Shown here: piece after piece, positions 33,849-41,810 of the stretch
Layout: every line of letters begins with the position of its first letter
Numbering within the stretch: the stretch's first letter is position 1
From: a bacterium
GTDB lineage: Bacteria > Myxococcota_A > Bradymonadia > UBA7976 > UBA1532
Direction of reading: 5' to 3'
DNA: 64,000 nt
Assembly (NCBI GenBank): GCA_030426085.1
Contig: JAUHYW010000007.1
Location: 1 to 64,000, forward strand
Made by a program: the position numbers and the translations under genes
Notes under the pieces: model-generated
Told to the model about the DNA's origin: nothing
Database searches by the model: none
Seen by the model: the letters and a program-made list of their open reading frames with translations, nothing else

Positions 33849-35115
33849 CGACCCACTGGCTCGGCGGTGTACCACGAGGCGCCGCGCCGGTGAAACGGCC
33901 GGAGGCCGCTCGCCGCGCTCACCGTCGCGCCCGGCCACCGACCCGAGGTGCTGCCTCGCTTCTCCGAACACGCCCGACCACCTCCCGGAGGTCCCTCGCC
34001 GCGTTCGTCGTCGCGCGCGCACCACCTCCCGGAGGTGCTTCCGCCGGTCTCGTTCTTCGAGCCCCCCACCGACCCGAGGCGGTCCCCCGCTGCTCGACCA
34101 TCGGCCCGACCACCAACCCGAGGCGCCCCCACGAGAACCGCGCCGCGCCCAACCACCGACCGGAGGTGCTGCCGCCCTCCTCGCCGTTCGCCCGCACCAC
34201 CGACCGGAGGTCCCTCGCCGCGCTCGCCGTCGCGCTCGACCGCCTCTGCTCGGCGGTCGAGCGCATCTCGGCTCTCGACCCCCCCACCGACCCGAGCGAC
34301 CTGCGCGAACCCGCCGCCGCGTCAGACCACCGGCCGGAGGGGGTCGAGCGCGTCTCGGCTCTCGACCCCCCCACCGGGCCGAGCGACCTGCGCGAGCTCG
34401 CCAGCGCGCGCCACCACCGAAGCGAGGCGGATCTGTGCGCGCAGCGTCGCGCCCGACCACCGACCCGAGGCGGTCCCCCGCTGCTCGACCATCGGCCCGA
34501 CCACCGACCCGAGGCGCCCCCACGAGAACCGCGCCGCGCCCAACCACCGACCCGAGGCGGTCCCCCCCTGCTCGACCGTCGGTCCGACCACCGACCCGAG
34601 GCGCCCCCACGAGAACCGCGCCGCGCCCAACCACCGACCCGAGGCGGTCCCCGCCTGCTCGACCGTCGGCCCGACCACCGACCCGAGGCGCCCCCACGAG
34701 AACCGCGCCGCGCCAAACCACCGACCCGAGGCGGTCCCCTGCTGCTCGACCATCGGCCCGACCACCGACCCGAGGCGCCCCCACGAGACCCGCGCCGCGC
34801 CCAACCACCGACCCGAGGCACCACCGCGAGGGCTGGGCCGCGCCAAGCCACCGGCCCGAGGCGCCTCCCCCCGCTTCGGGAACCCGCTCGACCGCCTCTC
34901 CGAGGTGATTTCGCCCGCTGTGGCGCGCCGAACTGCCCCCGGAGGGCGGTCCCGGCGCCCATCGTCACGCCGATCTGCCTCGGGAGGGTCCTGCCGGCGC
35001 CTGCCGACGCGCCGATCCGCCTCGAGAGGGTCCGCCCCGCGCGGGTCGAGGGCTCGATCCGCCTCCCGAGGGTGATCACCGTCGCCGGGACCCACCGCGC
35101 CGCCGGTCGGAGGTG
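33849..35115. repeat. Phased 43/44-bp interspersed repeat array (about 29 units)
   Basis: A 14-bp box, CCACCGACCCGAGG or a close variant, begins at 23 positions from 33935 to 34892, spaced 43 or 44 bp without a break; eleven copies are exact. Degenerate boxes extend the array to about 33849 on the left and about 35113 on the right. The 29-30 bp between boxes differ among many units. Some boxes are self-complementary (CACCTCCCGGAGGTG). Frames stay open on both strands only because the composite period is divisible by three, and the translations look non-coding. The array ends about 50 bp from the hsdR stop codon. Confidence 0.93.
34457..34847. repeat. Higher-order 87-bp tandem repeat within the array
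   Basis: Nine consecutive units alternate between two interbox sequences: one starting CGGTCCCC (44-bp unit) and one starting CGCCCCCACGAGA (43-bp unit). They form four near-identical 87-bp dimers plus one extra box. The same pair occurs once earlier at 34066-34152, separated from the main block, so segments of the array have been duplicated and shuffled. Confidence 0.9.
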
Positions 35116-35162
35116 GCCCGTCCCCGTCGAAGTCGCTCACCGCACCACGACGCGCGACGCGC

Positions 35163-38100
35163 TCAGGGGACGCCCGCCGGCTCACCGGCCGCGTGACGCA
35201 GCCGACCGTAGACCAGATCCAGCATCAGCTCCCGGAACGCCTGCCCGAACGCCGCGTCATCGTAGATGTGGGTCACGAACGCGCTGTGCCGCCCCACCCG
35301 ATCGAAGCTGTCGATCAAGACGTCGTCCAGCTCGGGCCCGAAGACGTGGCGGAAGTTGGCCTTGTCGTTGACCCGCGCCGCCTGCTGCAAGTCGCCGTCA
35401 CCCACCAGGCGCTCGGCCATCTCGTCGACGAGATCCTGAGCCTCGAAGTCGGTCGCGAAGCGGGTGTTGAGCGCCTCGATGATCGCCGACAGCTTCTCCA
35501 TCGGCGCCGCCCCGCCGCCGGTGCCGGTCGCGGTCGGCCCCTTGAGCTCACCCGGCTCGCCCTTCGCCATCAGCAGATCGCCCTGGGCCATCTTCTTGAT
35601 CTTCAGCGACTTCAGCGAGATGCCGTCACCCAGATCGATCGGGCCGCTGTCGGGCGGCCGGGGCAGCTTGCGGGCCAGCATGCGGGCGAAGACGTAGAGC
35701 TGCTCCAGGCGTGCGTCGGGGAACGGCACCACCTGGGCCATGAAGCCGTACAGGTTGACGAAGGCGCCCAACTGACCGCGGAATCGGCCCTGGGCCTCTT
35801 CCCCACCCTCGGCGTCGGCCAGGGCGACGAAGCGATCGACGGCCGGATCGAGCCAGTGGTTCAGCTCGCCGTGGTCGGCGATGTCGGCGTCGGGCTTCAG
35901 CGCGAAGAAGACCGCCGCGAAGCCCTGCACCTCGGACGCCGTCCACACCCGGGCCTGCTCGAGATCGTGCACCAGCCCGTAGAGCCGCTGGGGGTCGACC
36001 GCCTCGGCGATCGTCGTCGACTCGTAGTAGGCCTGGAAGCTCTTCAGGATGTCTTCGCGCCGGTTGACGAAGTCGAGCACCCGGGTCTGCTTGCCGGGGA
36101 AGCGCCGGTTCAACCGGGACAGCGTCTGCACCGCCTGGATGCCGTTCAGCCGCTTGTCGACGTACATCGCGCACAGCCGGGGCTCGTCGAAGCCCGTCTG
36201 GTACTTGCTGGCCACGATCAGCAACCGGAACGCCTTCGAGGCGAAGCGCTCGGGCAGGGCCGTCTCGGGGATGCCGCCGTTCATACCCGGCTCGGTGTAC
36301 GCCTCGCCCGGGATGTCGGGGTCCTTCACCTCGCCGGAGAACGCCGCCAGGCAGCCGATGGCGTAGCCCCGCTCGGAGATGTAGGCGTCGAACGCCTGCC
36401 GGTAGCGCACCGCCATCAGCCGGGAGTCGGTGACCACCATCGCCTTGGCCCGCCCGTCGAGCAGGTGGGCGACATGCGCCCGAAAGTGCTCGATGATGAT
36501 CGCCGCCTTCTGGCGGATGTGCTCGGGGTGCAGGTTGACGTAGCGGATCAGCGCCGCGGCGGCCTTGCGCTTGTCGACATCGGGGTCGCTGCCGAGGGCC
36601 TTCTGCAGCTTGTAGAAGCGCTGCCAGGTCACATAGCCCTTCAGCACGTCGACGATGAAGCCCTCTTCGATGGCCTGCCGCATCGAGTACAGGTGGAACG
36701 GCGCCGGCTTGCCGTCGTCGCCGGTGTGCCCGAAGATCACCAGGGTCTTGTACTTGGGCGTCGCGGTGAACGCGAAGAAGCTGAGGTTGCCGAGCGGCCG
36801 GCGCAGGATGGCGACCCGCAGGGCGAGCTGACCCGGCTCGGTCAGGACCTCGCCGTCGTCGATGGCCTCGGCGACCTCGGCCTCGACCTGGGCGTCGACC
36901 GCGCCGTCGGCGAGCAGGGCCCGCACGTCGAGCGCCATGTCGCCGGTCTGCGAGCTGTGGGCCTCGTCGACGATGACCGCGTAGCGCCGGTCGGGCAGCG
37001 CCGCGATCTTGTCGTGCAGGTAGCCGAACTTGTGGATCGTGCTGATGATGATCGGCACGCCCTTGGCCAGCGCCGCGGCGAGCTGCTTGGAGTGCTTGTC
37101 GACCTTCTCGACCACCCCGTCTTCGTGGTCGAACTGGAAGATCGTGTCTTGGAGCTGCTTGTCGAGCACCCGGCGATCGGTCAGCACGATGACCGAGTCG
37201 AAGACCTTGCGATCGTCGGCCCCGTGCAGGCTCGACAGCCGGTGGGCCAGCCACGCGATGGAGTTCGACTTGCCCGAGCCGGCCGAGTGCTGCACGAGGT
37301 AGTGATGCCCGGCCCCGTCGGCCCGCGCCGCGTCGACCAGCCGCCGCACGCAGTCGAGCTGGTGGTAGCGGGGGAAGATCACCCGCTCGGAGGTCGTGAC
37401 CTTGCCGGTGTCGGGGTCGGTCTCGACCTTGCGCTCGAGGTGCACGAAGCGGCGCACGAGGTCGAGCAGGCTCGCCCGGGGCCAGACCTCTTCCCACAGG
37501 TACGCCGTGCGCTGCTTGCCTTCGACGGGCGGGTTGCCCGCCCCGTGGCCGTGGCCCCGGTCGAACGGCAGGAAGACGGTCTTCGAGCCGCGCAGCCGGG
37601 TGGTCATCTTCACGCGCTCGGTGTCGACCGCGAAGTGCACCAGCGCCCGCGCCTTCCAGCGGAACAGCGGCGCGTGGGGATCGCGGCCGCGGTACTGCTT
37701 CACCGCGTGGGCGACCGTCTGCCCGGTGAGGGCGTTCTTCAGCTCGGCGGTGGCCACCGGCACGCCGTTGACGAACAGCGCGAGGTCGACCGACCGATCG
37801 CTGTCGGGGTCGAAGTGGAGTTGGCGGACCACGGTCAGCCGGTTGGCGGCGTAGCGGGCCTGGACGGCCGGGTTGCGGCCGTGGGTCGGGGCGAAGTACG
37901 CCATGCGCACGGTCTTGGCGTAGAAGTCGAAGCCATGCCGCAGGACGTGCAGGGTGCCCTGCTTGTCGAGGGCCCCGGCCAGCGCGGCGGCGAAGGTCTC
38001 GGGCAGGTCGGCGCCGAAGTGGCCCGCCCACTTCGCCCACTTCCTGGGTTGGGTGGCTTTGACGAAGGCGACGGCGGCGTCGGGCAGCAGCGCCCGGGCC

Positions 38101-38198
38101 CGGTCGTAGTCGGCGCTGTGGCCCCGGCCGTAGCCGGCGTGGGTGACGAGGTGGTGCTCGATGGCCTCCTCGAATGCGGTCTCGCTGTGCGCGCTCAT
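35163..38198 (-). CDS. hsdR: Type I restriction endonuclease subunit (HsdR), second system
   Basis: The 1011-residue protein has nuclease residues D138, E152 and K154 (SVDLALFVNG...ATAELKN), Walker A HSAGSGKS (304-311), DEAH (411-414) and FTATPK. The helicase C-terminal part has DKRLNGIQAVQTLSRLNR. A coupling/assembly domain follows to the end. It differs clearly from the other HsdR in the window, in N-terminus and motif II (DEAH against DECH), so this is a different type I family, not a duplicate. It lies 67 bp downstream of hsdS. Its 3' end faces the 43/44-bp repeat array. The gene appears complete. Confidence 0.95.
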   Translation of the reverse strand: MSAHSETAFEEAIEHHLVTHAGYGRGHSADYDRARALLPDAAVAFVKATQPRKWAKWAGHFGADLPETFAAALAGALDKQGTLHVLRHGFDFYAKTVRMAYFAPTHGRNPAVQARYAANRLTVVRQLHFDPDSDRSVDLALFVNGVPVATAELKNALTGQTVAHAVKQYRGRDPHAPLFRWKARALVHFAVDTERVKMTTRLRGSKTVFLPFDRGHGHGAGNPPVEGKQRTAYLWEEVWPRASLLDLVRRFVHLERKVETDPDTGKVTTSERVIFPRYHQLDCVRRLVDAARADGAGHHYLVQHSAGSGKSNSIAWLAHRLSSLHGADDRKVFDSVIVLTDRRVLDKQLQDTIFQFDHEDGVVEKVDKHSKQLAAALAKGVPIIISTIHKFGYLHDKIAALPDRRYAVIVDEAHSSQTGDMALDVRALLADGAVDAQVEAEVAEAIDDGEVLTEPGQLALRVAILRRPLGNLSFFAFTATPKYKTLVIFGHTGDDGKPAPFHLYSMRQAIEEGFIVDVLKGYVTWQRFYKLQKALGSDPDVDKRKAAAALIRYVNLHPEHIRQKAAIIIEHFRAHVAHLLDGRAKAMVVTDSRLMAVRYRQAFDAYISERGYAIGCLAAFSGEVKDPDIPGEAYTEPGMNGGIPETALPERFASKAFRLLIVASKYQTGFDEPRLCAMYVDKRLNGIQAVQTLSRLNRRFPGKQTRVLDFVNRREDILKSFQAYYESTTIAEAVDPQRLYGLVHDLEQARVWTASEVQGFAAVFFALKPDADIADHGELNHWLDPAVDRFVALADAEGGEEAQGRFRGQLGAFVNLYGFMAQVVPFPDARLEQLYVFARMLARKLPRPPDSGPIDLGDGISLKSLKIKKMAQGDLLMAKGEPGELKGPTATGTGGGAAPMEKLSAIIEALNTRFATDFEAQDLVDEMAERLVGDGDLQQAARVNDKANFRHVFGPELDDVLIDSFDRVGRHSAFVTHIYDDAAFGQAFRELMLDLVYGRLRHAAGEPAGVP

Positions 38199-38265
38199 GG
38201 CTGCCCCCCGGTCGGACGCTGGGGGGCAGTGTAGAGGGTCGGGCGGGGCGGGGGAAGGCGGGCGG

Positions 38266-39576
38266 TCAGGCGATGTCGAGCTGGCCGGTGACGGCGGCGG
38301 TGATCAGGGATTGGCGGTATTCTGCGAGGAGTTGGACTTCACCAGCAATCCACGCGCATGCGTCGTCGATCTCCGAGGTCACTCGTCTCGCCCACGAGAG
38401 CAACTCTCGTTGAACATCGAGCGGGGGTATAGCCAGCACGAGCTCACCGAGCGTCCCCATGTTCAGGCCGTCCATCGTTGCGCCCTGCGCCCGAAGAGCC
38501 AGGAATTCCTGGGAGCAGTGGGCCAGTATGGCCAGTTGCATGAACCGAGGATGGATGACCCTGTCGCTCGGCCGATAGCGCACGAGTCGAGGGTTCATTA
38601 TGCCGGGCTCCACGTCCGGCGGCACCACCGCGACCCGGCCCACCGTGCCCATGACACTGACCAGGACATCGCCCGGGTGGACTTCATAGCGACGCATTTC
38701 GGCGAACTTCGCATCCGATATGTAATAGTCACCAATCGTGAAATCATCTGGGATGACTTGTTGCTGACCGTAGACCCGGTAGCCGCTGTTCGTGTACATC
38801 GCCTTGGTCAGCGATGAGCCATACGGGCCGGCCATCGCCTCGTCGACGAGGTACTTCAGACGGCGCGTCTCCCAGTGCGCCGGAATCTCGCCGATCCACG
38901 GCACACCCGAGTCCTTCATCGGCACATCGGGGTCGAGCCCCCGGGTCACCGCCCGGTTGATGAGCGCCGCCCGCTTCTCGGCCAGCAGGTCGAGCAGCCG
39001 CTTCTTCTCGTCGATGAGCGCGTCGATAGCGGCGGTCTTCTCGTCGAGGAAGTCCGCGATGACCCGCTGAGCCGAACGAGGCGGGATGGGCAGCAACGCG
39101 TCTTTGATGCCCTGCAAGCCGACGCCGAAGCGGGTCACGCCGTTGGCCGCCAGCCAGAACTGTTCCCGCACGCCCGTGGCCTGGAGAGCGCGAAGAAGAA
39201 AACGCCCTTCGAGCATCGCTGCCACCGGCCGAAGAAGCGTGAGATGGTATCCGCAGACCACACCATCCAACGGCTCGGCCACACAGGCAGGGATCGCGAT
39301 GTCGTCCCACGACTCGGAGTCCTTGGTGATGATCACGTCCCCCGGCCTCAGCGTGAACCGCTCGATCTCCTGACGGGTCGCGGTCGCCCGCATGAGCGGC
39401 ATGTCATCGACGATGTACTCGTTGTAGTACACATCGGTGTAGTTGCAGAGCCGGACCGGCGTGCCATCCTCGTACGACTTCTTGTCGACGTTGCTGTTGT
39501 TGACGTCGGCCACATGCCGCAATCGCTGCGCAGACCACCCGGTGGGCAGGCGGTCGATCCATCCCGGTCGACTCAC
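38266..39576 (-). CDS. hsdS: Type I specificity subunit (HsdS), second system
   Basis: The 436-residue protein has two target-recognition domains with the standard linkers. TRD1 starts LPTGWSAQRLRHVADVNNS, and the central helix is IPPRSAQRVIADFLDEKTAA. A second start SGVPWIGEIPAHWETRRLKY leads TRD2, and the C-terminal helix is IPPLDVQRELLSWARRV. Start GTG 39576 overlaps the hsdM stop as GTGA. TRD1 and TRD2 DNA is noticeably more AT-rich than the rest of the window, as expected for exchangeable recognition domains. It should give this system a bipartite target different from the first one. Confidence 0.92.
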   Translation of the reverse strand: MSRPGWIDRLPTGWSAQRLRHVADVNNSNVDKKSYEDGTPVRLCNYTDVYYNEYIVDDMPLMRATATRQEIERFTLRPGDVIITKDSESWDDIAIPACVAEPLDGVVCGYHLTLLRPVAAMLEGRFLLRALQATGVREQFWLAANGVTRFGVGLQGIKDALLPIPPRSAQRVIADFLDEKTAAIDALIDEKKRLLDLLAEKRAALINRAVTRGLDPDVPMKDSGVPWIGEIPAHWETRRLKYLVDEAMAGPYGSSLTKAMYTNSGYRVYGQQQVIPDDFTIGDYYISDAKFAEMRRYEVHPGDVLVSVMGTVGRVAVVPPDVEPGIMNPRLVRYRPSDRVIHPRFMQLAILAHCSQEFLALRAQGATMDGLNMGTLGELVLAIPPLDVQRELLSWARRVTSEIDDACAWIAGEVQLLAEYRQSLITAAVTGQLDIA

Positions 39577-41630
39577 CCCAACACCCCCGCCAGCATGGTC
39601 TGGATCTTCTCCGCCGCCGCCCGCAGCTCGGCGTCGATCACGTCCAGCGGCCGGGGCGGCGCGTACACATAGAAATACCGGGTGAACGGGATCTCGTACC
39701 CGACCTTCGTCTTCGACGCGTCGACCCAGGCGTCGGGCACGAACGGCAGCACCTCCCGCTGCATATAGCCCGCCACCGACTCGGTCAGCGGCACGTTCTC
39801 GTAGTCCCGCAGGTCGGTGTCCGGCTCGGGTCGGCCCTTCTTCTTGCACACCGCCGCGTCCTCGTTGCGCTCCGACAGCGCGCCGAGCACCGCCCGCAGC
39901 GCGCCCGCGGGGATCTTGACCCCCTGCTTCTTCGCCTCGGCCTTCAGCGCCTTCACGAACGGCGGCCGGGCCATGTAGACGGTGTCATCCAAGGCATGCA
40001 GCACCCGGCTGATGGCGTCCTGCAACGCGACGCCGGCCTCGATCGCCTTCTGGCCCGCGGCGCCCTTCTTGCGGCTCTTGGCGAGGTTCTGCCACCCGCG
40101 CTCGTCCTCCAGCCGGGCGATGCGCTCTTCCGAGGCGCAGAAGTCGAGCTTCAGCGGGCGCTCGACGGTGATCCGGCGGAAGCCGAACGCCTCGTTGGGC
40201 AGGACCTTGACCGTCGGGCCGTCTTCGAAGGCGCCGTAGAGCTTCACCAGCGCGGCGGCGTGCTCGGGGGCCAGCTCTTTGCGCTTGTCGCCCAGCGACT
40301 TCCGCATCTTGCGGAACATGTCGCTGCCGTCGATGAGCTGCACCCGCCCCGCCCGCCGAGACGCCTTGCGGTTGGTGACCAGCCAGACATAGGTGCTGAT
40401 GCCGGTGTTGTAGAACATCTGGTCGGGCAGGGCGATGATGGCTTCGAGCCAGTCGTTCTCGATGATCCATCGCCGGATCTCGCTCTCGCCCGAGCCGGCG
40501 GCGCCGGTGAACAGCGGCGAGCCGTTGAAGACGATGGCCAGCCGGCTGCCGCCCTTCTCGGGGTCGCGCATCTTGCTGAGCATGTGCAGCAGGAAGAGCA
40601 GCGATCCGTCGTTCTTGCGGGGCAGCCCGGGGCCGAAGCGCCCGGCGTGGCCCCGCTCGTGCTCGGCGCGCACCGGGCCGTCGACCTTCGACCAGTCGAC
40701 GCCGAACGGTGGGTTCGAGATGAGGTAGTCCGCCTTCAGCTCGGGCAGGCCGTCCCGGCTGAACGAGTTGCCCAGCTTGATGTTCTCCGACCGCTGGCCC
40801 TTGATGAGCATGTCGGCCTTGCAGATGGCATAGGACTCGGGGTTGAGCTCCTGCCCGAAGACCTCGAGGCTCGCGGCGGCGTTGAGCCGGGCCAGGTGCT
40901 CTTCGGCGACCGAGAGCATGCCCCCGGTGCCGCAGGCCGGGTCGTACATGGTGCGCACCACCCTCGGCTTCTTGAGCAGCTCGTCGTCTTCGGCGAAGAG
41001 CAGATCGACCATCAGCCCGATGACTTCGCGGGGGGTGAAGTGCTCGCCGGCGGTCTCGTTGCTCTGCTCGGAGAACTTCCGGATCAGCTCTTCGAAGATG
41101 TACCCCATCTGGTGGTTGGTGACATTGGGCTCGGGCTGGCCGTCGGCGCCTTCCACCACGGCGCCGGTCTTGTCGCGGCGGTAGGGGTCGAGGTCGAAAG
41201 CGAGGACGCTGCGGGCCACCTTGTACAGCAGCCGGGCCTTGGCCAGCCGCTCGATCTGCGCCTGGAACCGGAAGTTGGCCATGATGTCGCGCACGTTCTG
41301 CGAGAAGCCGACGACGTAGGCTTCGAGGTCGGCGGCGACCTGCTCCTGGCCCTCGACCGCCCGGGTGAAGTCGAGCCGGCTTGTGTTGTAGAACGACAAC
41401 CCTGCGGCCCGCAGCAATACCTTGTGGCGCAGGGGCTCGGGGGTGCGGTCGGCGGGGTGCTTCTCGTCGGCGGCCCATACCTCGGCGCGGGTCGGGCGCA
41501 TGACGAGGTCCAGCCGGCGCAGCACCAGGAAGGGCAGCATCACCCGCCCGTATTCGGACTGCCTGAAGTCCCCGCGCAGCAGGTCGGCCACGCCCCAGAT
41601 CCGGCTGACGATCTCGCTGAAGCCCTGCAT
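39573..41630 (-). CDS. hsdM: Type I DNA methyltransferase subunit (HsdM), second system
   Basis: The 685-residue protein has an N-terminal helical domain, SAM motif DPACGTGG (230-237) and catalytic NPPF (306-309, YLISNPPFGVDW). A long C-terminal region (about 480-685) includes LKLDFCASEERIARLEDERG and GYEIPFTRYFYVYAPPRPLD. The extended C-terminus is typical of the larger HsdM group and not of the first system's ~500-residue subunit. GGAGG precedes ATG 41630. It is the first gene of hsdM-hsdS-hsdR on the minus strand and is divergent from the surface protein gene at 41811. Confidence 0.95.
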   Translation of the reverse strand: MQGFSEIVSRIWGVADLLRGDFRQSEYGRVMLPFLVLRRLDLVMRPTRAEVWAADEKHPADRTPEPLRHKVLLRAAGLSFYNTSRLDFTRAVEGQEQVAADLEAYVVGFSQNVRDIMANFRFQAQIERLAKARLLYKVARSVLAFDLDPYRRDKTGAVVEGADGQPEPNVTNHQMGYIFEELIRKFSEQSNETAGEHFTPREVIGLMVDLLFAEDDELLKKPRVVRTMYDPACGTGGMLSVAEEHLARLNAAASLEVFGQELNPESYAICKADMLIKGQRSENIKLGNSFSRDGLPELKADYLISNPPFGVDWSKVDGPVRAEHERGHAGRFGPGLPRKNDGSLLFLLHMLSKMRDPEKGGSRLAIVFNGSPLFTGAAGSGESEIRRWIIENDWLEAIIALPDQMFYNTGISTYVWLVTNRKASRRAGRVQLIDGSDMFRKMRKSLGDKRKELAPEHAAALVKLYGAFEDGPTVKVLPNEAFGFRRITVERPLKLDFCASEERIARLEDERGWQNLAKSRKKGAAGQKAIEAGVALQDAISRVLHALDDTVYMARPPFVKALKAEAKKQGVKIPAGALRAVLGALSERNEDAAVCKKKGRPEPDTDLRDYENVPLTESVAGYMQREVLPFVPDAWVDASKTKVGYEIPFTRYFYVYAPPRPLDVIDAELRAAAEKIQTMLAGVLG

Positions 41631-41810
41631 CGATCCTCCGTGGCCGTGGTGCGGTGGCCGGGCGAGGTGGGTAGCACTCCGGCGGCGCGCGGGCAACGGC
41701 GTCGACGACTGGGCCGATGGAGCGGGGCCCCCTGCGGGCGGCGATCGGCGACTTCGGGTCTGTGGGCCGACGCCCCGGTTGGGGTACGCTGCCCGGCGGG
41801 AGGTGGAGCC

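Noticed and set aside
33849-35115. CRISPR array or TIGR-like guide array
   Set aside because: The conserved part is only 14 bp and drifts from copy to copy, interbox sequences recur in ordered pairs, and no Cas or Tas (Nop/RuvC) gene is in the window.
33717-35370. Long Pro/Arg- or Gly-rich proteins encoded across the repeat array on either strand
   Set aside because: Frames stay open because the 87-bp unit is divisible by three. The translations are repeats of Arg-Pro-Pro-Thr or Arg-Val-Gly-Gly with no start signals or domain, and several frames are open at once.
35193-38234. Long plus-strand frame opposite the second hsdR
   Set aside because: Shadow of hsdR; low-complexity Val/Leu/Asp/Arg translation without motifs.
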